From Tubiluchus corallicola (Eukaryota > Priapulida > Priapulimorpha > Priapulimorphida > Tubiluchidae): DNA of 64,000 nucleotides. Each line of letters opens with the position of its first letter. Position 1 is the stretch's first letter. The stretch lies in the NCBI GenBank assembly GCA_030141605.1, contig JAQGDQ010000007.1, positions 917,173 to 981,172 of the forward strand, read 5' to 3'. The notes under the pieces were generated by a model. That model did not search any database. It saw nothing but the letters and a program-made list of their open reading frames with translations, and had not been told where the DNA came from. This document shows, one piece after another, positions 45,856 through 55,335 of the stretch. The position numbers and the translations under genes were made by a program.

Positions 45856-46945
45856 GGAGAGAAGGAGAGAGAGAGACATAAATTTTTTTTTATTTTTGGG
45901 TGCGTTACATACACACTGTGATGGTCCAGTAGGGAATCACTAGCCTAACAACCGTGCACATTGCTGATGATGAAAAGATAAAATTTACTTTTTTTGCCTT
46001 TTTAATTTAATTTGGTGTTCTACAAAATTGTATTTTGATCTCATAAATTACTACCTCTGGTAGCTAGGTCACTTGGGTGGGTACACGAGTATTCCATTGT
46101 AGAGGAAGATCTTTACGTTAAAATTAAATCACTGAAGCCAGACGTTCACGTGAGCAGTGCGACCTGGATTTTTTTACCTGCCGATTGTATGCCATGTAGT
46201 ACTAGAGAATGGTTTTCCTTTGTTAAACGGAGGTACGTCTATACGTTAAGTACCTTCCGTCTTGTATCCTGTCTCAGTTTGATGTCAAGACATGTGATGT
46301 GGTCCCTGAGTTCTGGTTCAAGTTTCACGGACCCGAGGAGACGTTAGCAGATCACAGAAAGACGTAACGGTATACTTAGACGTACTTCTACTTAAGTTAT
46401 TACTCTCGTAAATCACCAATTGCTAATTGCCATTTGTTGGGTTAACACCATAGGGATGGTAGACTGTTAATCGGTCAGATTCACTTGAGGAGTGTTATCT
46501 TCACGTAGGCGTTAAAGGAGATCCTGTTATCTTCACGTAGACGTTAAAATGTTTACCACGTTGGGAACGTCGTCTGTGCGACACTGTCATGCAAAAATCT
46601 GTAAGCTGTGACTGTCAGTGTGAACCGTTGTACCGCCAGTGAATACTCAGCAAAATCCGAGTAGATCGCCAATATTCTGGGGAAATGGTTTTCCTTTTTT
46701 GTATATTGATGTTCATTGTCATTTTTTTGAATATTTGGAATCTTATTAAATTTGTTGTAACATGTCATTACTTGCTTATCTTATATGTACATCTTGTGAA
46801 CATATCTTAAAATTAGCATAAATAATTAGTTTACACCTTTCGGCACACGCTACGTCAAAAGGTGGTTTTCGGGTATCTGCGGCCTTTCGCCCGAACAATC
46901 ACACATACATACATACATACATACATACATACATACATACATACA

Positions 46946-46981
<36 letters not shown>

Positions 46982-47159
46982 TGAAAAAATTTTCATGGCT
47001 AGTCTATTTATTATACTTTTATTTGTTCCTATAGGTGGTGCTGTTGGGTTGGCTTTTGGCATGATACTGTTGGGCATTTTGTTAACAGTGGTAGTTCTAG
47101 CTGCATATATGAAATACACGGGAAAGCGTTTTGATGGTATGAATACGAGACTTATGTAA
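31147..47159 (+). CDS. PAN/Apple-domain type I membrane protein, LolA-like N-terminal region, 5' exons not found
   Basis: Hand-built exons: 31147-31334, 32465-32578, 33430-33562, 34149-34310, 34974-35225, 35605-35717, 36183-36237, 37264-37373, 38467-38581, 39611-39723, 40589-40745, 41507-41628, 42447-42588, 43989-44102, 47035-47159. Phases agree at all junctions. About 670 residues are visible: an N-terminal beta-rich domain, a small alpha/beta domain, four PAN/Apple-like modules, an acidic stalk, one TM helix and a short tail. PAN modules bind proteins or glycans, so a cell-surface adhesion or receptor role is inferred. The first visible exon enters in phase 1, so at least one upstream exon (with a signal peptide) is missing; the LINE lies directly upstream. 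I do not recognise a named orthologue. Confidence 0.85.
32743..32817 (+). repeat. tRNA-Arg-like repeat (SINE head or pseudogene)
   Basis: ACCGGTC...GTCTGGT form an imperfect acceptor-like stem around GTAATCGATAACGCGTCTGC, which closely resembles the D arm of tRNA-Arg. The B-box region AGTTTGAAACC is degenerate. Lies in a PAN-gene intron. Confidence 0.5.
32937..32964. repeat. (TTA)n microsatellite
   Basis: Nine TTA triplets within a PAN-gene intron. Confidence 0.9.
34149..34310 (+). CDS. PAN gene exon 4: small alpha/beta domain
   Basis: [20 protein letters not shown] then [15 protein letters not shown] and [14 protein letters not shown]. This is one helix flanked by strands, a pattern seen in ferredoxin-like or SEA-like extracellular modules. 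It enters and leaves in phase 1, consistent with a shuffled module. Confidence 0.75.
34974..35225 (+). CDS. PAN gene exon 5: PAN/Apple domain 1
   Basis: [16 protein letters not shown]...[41 protein letters not shown]. The C-x3-C, C-R-S-F-x-x-C and late C-x-L/Y pattern is the PAN/Apple cysteine framework, complete in this one exon (phase 1 in and out). Confidence 0.88.
35335..35400 (-). repeat. tRNA-like repeat (SINE head or pseudogene)
   Basis: On the minus strand TAGTGGTTAAAATGTTAGG (good A box) is followed by GCTTGTAATACAAAGG and CAGGTTCAGACCCC (B box) at normal tRNA spacing. Stems are imperfect. Lies just after the PAN domain 1 exon. Confidence 0.5.
35605..36237 (+). CDS. PAN gene exons 6-7: linker after PAN domain 1
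   Basis: Exons 35605-35717 ([20 protein letters not shown], ...[10 protein letters not shown]) and 36183-36237 ([18 protein letters not shown]). There are no cysteines. Splice phases (1, 0, 1) match the two-exon PAN modules that follow, so this may be a PAN module that lost its cysteines. Confidence 0.7.
37264..38581 (+). CDS. PAN gene exons 8-9: PAN/Apple domain 2
   Basis: Exons 37264-37373 ([20 protein letters not shown], ...[15 protein letters not shown]) and 38467-38581 ([15 protein letters not shown], ...MDSCTIFG). The intron falls just before the C-x-S-F core, in phase 0. The same split recurs in domains 3 and 4, showing that they arose by duplication of a two-exon unit. Confidence 0.85.
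39611..40745 (+). CDS. PAN gene exons 10-11: PAN/Apple domain 3
   Basis: Exons 39611-39723 ([20 protein letters not shown], ...[11 protein letters not shown]) and 40589-40745 ([15 protein letters not shown], ...[21 protein letters not shown]). The cysteine order is PAN-like, with the same phase 1/0/1 intron layout as domains 2 and 4. Confidence 0.86.
41507..42588 (+). CDS. PAN gene exons 12-13: PAN/Apple domain 4
   Basis: Exons 41507-41628 ([20 protein letters not shown], ...[11 protein letters not shown]) and 42447-42588 ([39 protein letters not shown]). Complete PAN cysteine set; phases 1/0/1. Confidence 0.87.
43989..44102 (+). CDS. PAN gene exon 14: extracellular stalk
   Basis: [20 protein letters not shown] then [19 protein letters not shown] Thr/Pro-rich juxtamembrane stalk with an N-glycosylation sequon (NET). 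Phase 1 in and out. Confidence 0.75.
44590..45230 (-). mobile_element. GC-richer island, possible solo LTR or other retroelement fragment
   Basis: Bases about 44,640-45,010 have clearly higher GC than the neighbouring intron and keep two overlapping 78-codon open frames on the minus strand, yet match no protein I recognise. Composition and sharp edges suggest an inserted repeat such as an LTR. I could not find convincing terminal duplications. Confidence 0.3.
45808..45855. repeat. (AC)n(AT)n microsatellite
   Basis: Pure AC repeat passing into AT repeat in the last large intron of the PAN gene. Confidence 0.95.
46905..46980. repeat. (ATAC)n microsatellite
   Basis: About 16 ATAC units, 55 bp upstream of the acceptor of the TM-coding exon. 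Antisense open frames here are artefacts. Confidence 0.96.
47035..47159 (+). CDS. PAN gene exon 15: transmembrane helix and short tail
   Basis: [17 protein letters not shown] then [16 protein letters not shown] is a single hydrophobic helix with a basic stop-transfer, so the protein is type I. Read-through gives DGMNTRLM and stop at 47,157-47,159, with AATAAA at 47,242-47,247. An alternative donor GATG|GTATGA at 47,136/47,137 could lead to an unseen cytoplasmic exon; I prefer the stop because a polyadenylation signal follows closely. Confidence 0.75.
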
Positions 47160-47241
47160 ATGTTTGCTGTGATAAATTTTAGTACTTCGAGGTTTGTCAA
47201 ATCACCGATTTGTGATCAGATTGATCTTTTAAATTGACTGC

Positions 47242-47247
47242 AATAAA
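47242..47247 (+). terminator. AATAAA polyadenylation signal of the PAN gene
   Basis: Canonical AATAAA 83 bp after the predicted stop of the TM exon. Consistent with a short 3' UTR, but AATAAA is common in AT-rich DNA. Confidence 0.45.
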
Positions 47248-47522
47248 AGCACGCAAGCTTTAAATTGCAGTCAGTAATACCGCATGAAACGTCTTTAAAA
47301 TAGATGTAAAGACATTCAAATAAATTTACCTGCAACTAAGTAAAACTGTTTTAAACGTTGTGGTAGGATGTTTCATTCTAGTTACTAGTAGCATGTAGGC
47401 CTACTTGTAATAACCATTGATCTGAGATCTGTATAAGGTAATTTTGAAAAGTCATTTTCAATATGTCTCTGCATAAGTTAACGTTACACGTGTAATTATT
47501 TAAATCACAGTGGTGGGCATTT

Positions 47523-47984
47523 TCAGTTGTGCAACATTTTTAATTTAAACTGTTGATCATTTAAATTCAAAGTGCATTTGACTTTATAGTAATAACGTGC
47601 ACTTTTGTTATTTGATTTGCTAATGTCATTTCGGTAAGAAAGCAGGTATAGATATAGCTTTGCACGAAGACCTGCATTTCGAATTGATAATTTAGTGAAT
47701 GTAAATTCCATTGGTAATGTAATTCGTTGAATTAGGAACTGTAGGTTAATCAAGGAGATGCTTAGATTATGCTCCTTCGTATAAATTAATTTATTTTTAG
47801 CTATATTTTCAACTATAAACAAAAACATATCAACATAACGGTGTAGTACTGTTAGCATTTTTAAGCGAATATTCACCTGCAAATCTTTCTGTTGCCGGTG
47901 CTCATATTTTGCATGACAGTGAGCGCTTCCCCACCAGAAACTGGTGTTTACTATGTTAATGGTACCATCAATAGAAATCAGCAT
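47523..47984 (-). other. Unassigned 153-codon open frame
   Basis: An uninterrupted minus-strand frame with ATG and stop, long for such AT-rich DNA. The product is Leu/Ile/Asn-rich with a basic C-terminal part and two cysteines or fewer; I recognise no domain. It lies between the PAN gene's 3' end and the small secreted-protein locus. Could be a decayed transposon piece, a single-exon gene or chance. Confidence 0.2.
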
Positions 47985-48710
47985 CGAACTAACAGAAAAT
48001 TAAGTGCACAATTTTAACAATATATTTGCAAAGTTTCTTGCTTAATATAGACATTTGGCTTGTTTATTTATATGTATTTTTTGTTAACTATCGGATTTTA
48101 TTTCGGACTGTCAATAAACAAAGCATTAACTTCAGCGAACCAACATATTTTTTTACTTTTTTCTGCTTATTTTGTAGTGTTTAAACAAGTTTAATATCCT
48201 GCGTTAATTAATTTTTAGTGCCAATCTATTTGAATTTCAAATATATTTAGATGTCATTTCCCTATGCTATTCGGGACGTGGCAAATAGTTGCAATAAATT
48301 CAAGTGGCCACTAATGCTTAAATAAAAAGGCAGGCTAAATACATCCCACCGAAGCAATTTCAGAGTAATAACACAATTTTATGCCCTCGGTTACTGTACA
48401 AGATTAAATATTGTTTGGTCTAAACTGACAATAAATACCGCTTCAAATTGAACACAAAGTGCGCATGCGTAGTGGAAGCAGACGCCCAAGGGACTCGCAT
48501 TGCAGGTAAATGTAACATGCTTACTTAGCATTGCATCGCGTCAGCGATGATGGTACATTAAAGAGCTTTACTGATTATATAAGGGCAAAACCTTTTTGAT
48601 GAACATGTGGATGTGATATGACAGAATGGACTGATATGCGCTAAATGATTTAAGAAAATATTCCCCAGTCTGCAAATATAATTGATAAGTTGCAGAAAAG
48701 AGAAGGCAAA

Positions 48711-48768
48711 ATGATGAAAGGAGTTTGTTTCGCTTCCATTGCTCTACTTCTCTGCGGTATTTCAGCAG
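48711..48768 (+). CDS. Signal-peptide first exon of a new gene
   Basis: ATGATGAAAG opens MMKGVCFASIALLLCGISA, a textbook signal peptide with n, h and c regions, then a phase-1 donor G|GTAAAT. A secreted or membrane protein must follow. The best candidate next exon is at 50,682-50,868. Confidence 0.7.
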
Positions 48769-50229
48769 GTAAATTATTGGTGTGTATATACATATAATGT
48801 ATAAAGTCATTTAAGACGATAATATTTTCTTTTAAAAACAAATCTACAATGTACTTGAATTGCGCTGATGTTAAAAATATATGTAACCAGTTGAACCGTT
48901 TTGACTGTGTTAAAAACTGTGGTAAGATTCTGCTTCCGTGACATGAGATACTGTAAATGACAGCATTTGTTTTTCAAATAATTTTTTATAGTAGTTATTA
49001 TCATGTAGGCAAGTACTGTTGTGCTTGACATTAAAAGCTCAGTGAAATCAGAACGTGTTCATTTTCCACGAGCGGCCCATAAGTCAAGGCTCTGAAGGGC
49101 ATAATATTGCCTGCCTTGAATTCGCCGGGCTTGATTCCTTAGGGATTGCACTTAGCTTTAGAAAATCGAAACTATAATTTTTTAATAGATGCCCAGTCAC
49201 CAGTCACCAATAACTAACTCATGTGTTGCTTTTCTTTGCAACCAAGTACACAACGTGACCACATGGGTATTCTCTTCCGCAGTTATCAGTGAGTTTCAGA
49301 AACTTGCAAAAATGATTTTACTATCAATTGTAATTAAACATTAGCACATTCAAACCCATTTTAACGCAAATGTAAATTAGTATGATTTTGTAGAAACTAT
49401 AGGGAAATCACCCAAAGAATGCATAATAAGACAAAAATGTATCCTTAGTGCATACACAATAGGCCCTGTATTACTACTAATACTATATTATCTTAATGTT
49501 ACTTTATATAGTAATTATGTAAAATATAAGTGAATTTCTTGTAAACGTATACATACGAAGATGAGATGGGACGAGATAAGATAAAATTTATTTTGTCATG
49601 GCAGTTGTCGTATATTAGTGATGTATGATTTCCGCAAGACAGAATGATCTATCTTCTTCTACTTAATTTGGCTTACTATGTTTATGTTTAAAAGAAATTT
49701 GCTATGTTTTACATAGTAATATTAAGTTGGCCTTATACTTAAAAGTCTAAACTGTTTGCCACTAGAACAATATTGGTTTTTTTATCATGACACATTATTT
49801 ATTAACCACAAATGACTCTTATACTGCAACATATACAAAAGTAGGCGTACAATATTGTACGGAATTGTTACATCTGATATATCCTTTATTATCATTTTTG
49901 ATTTTTCACATTTTTCTTGTAATAGTATATACGAGCTATGAGCTGTGACAGGGTTATTTGTCAGGCTTGTGCAGCAGGCTTCATCAATTTATTGAATGGT
50001 TGTCGCCCTAATGACACTGTAAAACTGTAGAGTTATGGCGTCTTAAATCAGGGATTCCAAATCTGATATCGATGTGAGAAAGCGAGAGGAGAGACGCAGC
50101 CGGTAATTACGAGGAAAAGAAAAGCAGCGATACGCGAGTGGAAAATTCAAAGAACCCGAAAAGAGGAAGAGTATCAACACAGAGTATCAACACAATGATA
50201 CTCGTCAATAGTTTTTTATTATTGATATT

Positions 50230-50296
50230 GGTTAAAAAGGGAGAGGAAGCTAGAGAGGGAGAGAAGGAAAGAGAGAGAGAAAGACAGAGAAAGAGC

Positions 50297-50343
<47 letters not shown>

Positions 50344-50360
50344 GAGAGAGAGAGAAAGAG
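50230..50360. repeat. (GA)n microsatellite
   Basis: Purine-rich GA tract with AAAG interruptions, inside the inferred intron between 48,768 and 50,682. Confidence 0.95.
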
Positions 50361-50681
50361 TGTGTTCTTTGTGTCACGATGGAATGATATGCAGTTGTTG
50401 CTAATACATAAAATTAAATAATATGTAGCGTTTTGCTACAAATATATTGCTCAGTTTTTTTATTCTATTATATTTTTCGGACTACATGACTGTATTTTCT
50501 ATTATTTCAATTGTCTTCTGTAGCTGCTCTACATAAGTGACCTGGCCTATGTAATAAGGAATCCGTAGTGTTACTAAATAGTAACGCTGTATATAATGAT
50601 TTTAGCACTAAAGAGCTCCGGTAATAAAAACGATATAGTCGAATGTGTAAATGTATCAAAAAAAGCAGTTAGTGTTTTAAC

Positions 50682-50868
50682 AGCTTGTTCTGTTGTTTGC
50701 GGGTATAATTTCCATGAATGCAGCGCCTCTTGGGACAAGTATTCGCGTTATATACGTTCACTGTGTCAACGAAAACATGAAACGTTTTCTGAAGGGAAAT
50801 CATGCCGATTGGCGAATGCTGCATATTCGTTCAACAGAAATTACCGCATGGTTTTATTATTGTTATGA
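50682..50868 (+). CDS. Candidate second exon: small cysteine-rich secreted protein
   Basis: After the acceptor TTTTAACAG (about 50,681) the phase-1 frame reads ACSVVCGYNFHECSASWDKY, RSLCQRKHETFSEGKSC and ends at TGA (50,866-50,868). Joined to the exon at 48,711 it gives a protein of about 80 residues with a C-x3-C-x6-C-x14-C-x12-C framework. The polypyrimidine tract is weak and the last residues (MVLLLL) look odd, so a further exon or another partner is possible. Function unknown. Confidence 0.4.
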
Positions 50869-52453
50869 TGCACGCATTTTTGGAATTCCAGCTTGTTTCG
50901 CTTGTATTTTCGTGATGATTGGAAATCGCGTTTAAGCGCGAAGCAATTTACTGAATATTTGTGTAAAAAACGTTTTTCTTCGCAAATTCGTTTAACAATG
51001 AGGACTTGCTTAATGAAAAAAAGACTTCGTTATTTTTACGCTGTTATAATTCGAAACAATTTGAAATTGAATTTAGTTTTACTATTGCACCTTCAAAAGA
51101 CAGTTTAAGCAAATGTGTGTGTGTGTTATAACAATTGCAAGTTCTTTGCTAAGTTGTCTTTTAATTGCATTGCAATGAAAAGACGTATTCGCTGTAGACT
51201 TAACACACTGTAAACAAAAAAGTTACACTAGATGACGAATATTAACGAAATCTTTGTTTAAATAAGTTTTTTGGTGCAAGAATCCTACGTGTAGAAGTCT
51301 AATGGACTTACTCAAATTAGTTGTCCGTACTTAACGATAGATTTTTAGAAATCAAATAGCAATAAGCCAGTGTTAAGAAACCTTACGATTTATACATAAT
51401 CAACAATTAACTTAACGGTTAGTTAATTAAAGAACGAAAAGGCGTTAAAATTGTGAACCAACCCATAATCGAACCCAGAACCTGATGATTATAGGTCACG
51501 CGTTATGACATTCTCTAATTGAATTTATTTTCTTCATAATTTTTGACATAACGCATATTTTATCTTGCTGTATAAATGCAAAAATTGCAGGCAAAATAAT
51601 TTAAACAGGAGTCACAATAAACTTTGATTTGCGTCTACAACACAGCGAATTGCTCTTAAATATTATAACAGAACGCCTTGTATGATGTTACAATAATTTG
51701 CGTTTATGGAAATTTATCATGAAGCCACGTGTCAGTTGTGGCTAATTAGACCGTTTTCCTAATACTGTATAGCATTCAGTATACGCTTTATGATTAATCA
51801 ATACGTATACATACTCACATAAACCAGCATTTGTCTTAGCACAACCCGGTGCATATATATATATACTAATATTTGATAATAACATATTTAATAAAGATTT
51901 GTTATAAAAATTTTGACATTGTTTTGGTACGCTTACTAAACCTAGCTGTTTTACTTAACAACAACATGAAATTTTTCACTATTCGTTGCTTAAAATTTTA
52001 TCAAGATTCGTGACCATTCGTACCTTTAATTTTAACCTTTAAAGCATTTTGCATTACTTTACTGACTTTTGCAATGATTTTTTGTGTTTCTGTCCAATTC
52101 GCTCAATTTATTCAATTCATGAGTAGGGAAATCAACTTGATGTGTTTTAAAAATAAGTTCTTTGTTTTTTTGTTGTTTTACTGTTTTAGTAGGGACGAAG
52201 TGGTTGTAAAATAAGGAAAGGATTTGAATAAATGAATTATAATTCCATCACTAGCGGCATGCAGGGGCGAACTGCACATACTTGTATTTCTATGTGCATG
52301 CTTTTCAGATTTTCAGCGTTGCGAGATATGTGAGGCTTTTTTTAAGTGCTGATACACTAACTTGTATTACTTTTTCACTAAATTTCCAAAGTTTATTAGT
52401 TAAATTTTGGAGACACATTGGTAGGGCGCATTGTGCAAACCTAATGGCATTGC
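50869..52453. other. No gene recognised
   Basis: AT-rich DNA with short chance open frames. AATAAA at about 51,616 could end the small secreted-protein transcript. One tRNA-like repeat lies at 51,462. Confidence 0.5.
51462..51525 (-). repeat. tRNA-like repeat (SINE head or pseudogene)
   Basis: On the minus strand AGAATGTCATAACGCG (A-box-like), then a TATAATC loop and CTGGGTTCGATTATGG (B-box-like). Confidence 0.45.
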
Positions 52454-52681
52454 TCTGTAAATAGAAATCACTATAAATTGGTATCCTTTCAATATTCTAC
52501 TAAAAAATATCATAAAAACTTTACAGTATGGAAGTTAAAAATCACCCAGAAGGAATTTTTCCGGCTTTCTGTAAATAGAAATCACTATAAATTGGTATCC
52601 TTTCAATATTCTACTCAAAAATATCATAAAAACTTTACAGTATGGAAGTTAAAAATCACCCAGAAGGAATTTTTCCGGCTT
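52454..52681. repeat. 114-bp perfect tandem duplication (two copies)
   Basis: TCTGTAAATAGAAATCACTA starts at 52,454 and again at 52,568. The two 114-bp units differ at one position that I can see (CTACTAAAAA versus CTACTCAAAA). The open frame across both copies is a by-product. Confidence 0.95.
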
Positions 52682-53839
52682 TCCTCCATCCATTACTGAC
52701 CAGGTTCGGTACTGCCTAACTTCAGTCACTAAATCTACGTTGTGATCACGTAAGAGTCACTCAGCTCGAAAACCCCTCTTCGAAATTGCTATACTTGCTT
52801 CTTCTATGCTCCAAGCCTAGTCTTTTGTGATTTTTTTGTGAAATTGTCTTTCTGGCGTTCGCCCAGTAAATCGTGTAGTAACCTGATGAGTATAATGTAA
52901 TGGATTACAATTGGGATGCTGAGGTGGTTTACATCCTTTTCGATTGAAATTAGGATTACTCTTGTTGTTTTAGATGAGATTGGCTGGCATTGAGGAATGA
53001 ATGTAACAACTTACGTCAAACGTACATCTGGAAAGCTATTAAAGATAAGCGCCTTTAGTTTAGTTGAGTTCCTTCGTCTCTCTAATTGGTAACTCTGCTG
53101 AGTTATGTAAAGTCCTTATAAAAATTTTCGACTTTACTTTTTTCACTTTCTAACTTATTGACCTCTTATATTTGCTTCAGTGCCTCCATTTCTAATAATT
53201 AAAAATTTCTACAAAATTTAGGTTTTTTTCTAAGTCACGCGCTTTTATGAGCGGCCCAATAAGCTTTAGCTTCCTTTCTTCTTCTCCTTCCAAAAAAGAA
53301 TTGCAACTATGCACAACGTGATAATATATATTGTTATACTTTTCTGGTATTCTACGTTTAATATGAAAGACAAAATAGTACGAAGTTTGAATATCTTATT
53401 TTTTTACTTGAGGTAAAGTTTCCTCTCCAAAGTGAGTAAGACGTCTTCTGATAAATAGCAATAATAGTTATGTAGCGCATAGCAAACCCACCCCAGCACA
53501 ATTATTATTGTTGCGCATATGAATATAGGGTAATAACTTGATCAGTTCAGTGAATAATCATGGGTGCTTCATAGATTGGGTGCTTTCACTTCTCGTCTCT
53601 TTATAAACGTTGCCCTCGAGCGTGATTACACGCAATGTAATGATACCCCGGACAGTATAATGCCCAAATGCCGGTTACTGTATGCACTCATGATTGCACT
53701 GGATATGAATATTTGATAAGAGATTACCTCTATATCCATATTACCTTCAGCAGCTATTCCTCACAGCAGACCATAATTAGAGTTGTTATTAATGCGAAAC
53801 TCTTGTATTTCGCAAGATACTACCTGGACGAATATGTAG

Positions 53840-54805
53840 TAAAAATGGTACACGTACAATGACGCAGGAAAAATGGCACGGTAAGAATGGCTCAGCTAAA
53901 AGGGCACAAATGGAAAAGTAGGAAAAAGTAGAAAGTGGTTCTCATAATTAAATAATAAATTAAAAACTTAATTAAAGGCGGGCGAACCCAATTATTGATG
54001 ACATCACAAACTAACATAATTTTCATCAGCAAATATATTCCAGGAGTGTGTTACACGCGTTTGCGAAAGCGAAAATTGAAGTACAGGGCTACTGTAAGAT
54101 ATTCAGTGTGTTGTACTAAAACTAGGCAAGTTTTAAGATAAAAATTAGAATTTCAAATTTACCGCTGTGCTACGCATGAGCTGTCGAACACGTGTAGTTC
54201 GTCACAGACTAACACATCTGAACTGAGAGGTACAGCACCTGTTTTTTGTGCAATGCGATTGCTGATTGCAGGCGCTAATGCCCGTCTAACTAACGAATGG
54301 TGAAATGCATGAAACAACGAAGAACCAGTGGCGCGAATGTGAAATTGCGTTTGTGTGGTAATAATTCTTTCACGTAAGTCATTTTTGAAAAATAGTATGT
54401 TTCATTTCAATTTTTTAAAGAGTAGATTGTTTTGACCTACAGTTTAAGATTGGATCCTGTTTAGTTTTAAGTAGTTTTTGCGTAATCCTGCTAACAAATC
54501 AACGGTGATAAAAATATAATCTCCTTGGCGGAGTTAATCATAACCATAATCTTAACTCACGAGCTGTAGTTTTTTGTACACTGATAATTGAAAGGTAAAA
54601 AAAAATAAACTTACAAACAAACAAACATACATGCGTATAAACAAACAAACAAACAAATAAACAAACAAACGGCATTGAAACTAACAGTAACCCTAACCAT
54701 AACTAGTATTTTATTAACTGTTCCATTTTCTCCTATTTTTCCATTAAATTTTGCGTCTTTTTTCCTGTACCATTTTTTTACCTGTGCCGTTTTTACCGTG
54801 CACCA
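53840..54805. mobile_element. Foldback-like element A with inverted arrays of ~15-bp repeats
   Basis: Left array (53,840-53,930) contains AAAATGGCACGGTAAGAATG and GGCACAAATGGAAAAGTAGG. The right array (54,718-54,803), read inverted, gives GTGCACGGTAAAAACGGCAC then AGGTAAAAAAATGGTACAGG. The arrays are inverted relative to each other across about 0.8 kb of non-coding DNA. Shares units with element B at 59,308. Confidence 0.65.
54615..54670. repeat. (CAAA)n microsatellite
   Basis: CAAA units with a CATACATGCGTATAAA interruption, inside foldback element A. Confidence 0.9.
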
Positions 54806-55109
54806 ATGATTCTTGCTGCATGTCTTTGCTTGGTGCTGAGTTCACACTTCAACGACGAGTCAAAAAGGAAAATGATTACAAAAACAAATAAAGCAGTACT
54901 TAGGCACAGCAAGTGTAGAAAGGAACAGTCGTCTTTTTAATTAAAAATCTGCAAAATCCATTTATTAAATATTAGCCATTTTTAATTAAAACAAAGCAGG
55001 TAAACATAATAAAAATATTGCTTGTAAAATAATTTGTAGTAAAGTACGAATGAGCTTTTCTAATGCGCTTTGTGAAACTTCCTACTTTCTGTTAATCGAC
55101 GGTACGCTC

Positions 55110-55335
55110 GCGGTATCAGGTTGTGGGTGAAAAGACCGCTAGTCAAAGGACCATCAGACAAATGGCCACCCGTCAAATGACCATTTGGATAAAGAACCAC
55201 TAGTCAAAGAACCACCAGACTAAGGCCCAATGGTCAAAGATTCACCTGAAAAGACAAAGGATCACTGGTCAAAGTACCACCAAATAAAAATTAGTAGACC
55301 ATGGAAATGTCAAATGAAAAACCATTTGAGATAAG
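55110..55335 (+). repeat. Array of ~15-bp GACCACTRGTCAAAG-type repeats (unpaired end of element family C)
   Basis: Begins GGTTGTGGGTGAAAAGACCG and continues with many variants of CAAAGGACCACTAGT (AAGAACCACTAGTCAAAGAA and so on). It matches the left array at 61,832. I see no inverted partner downstream. Confidence 0.7.
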
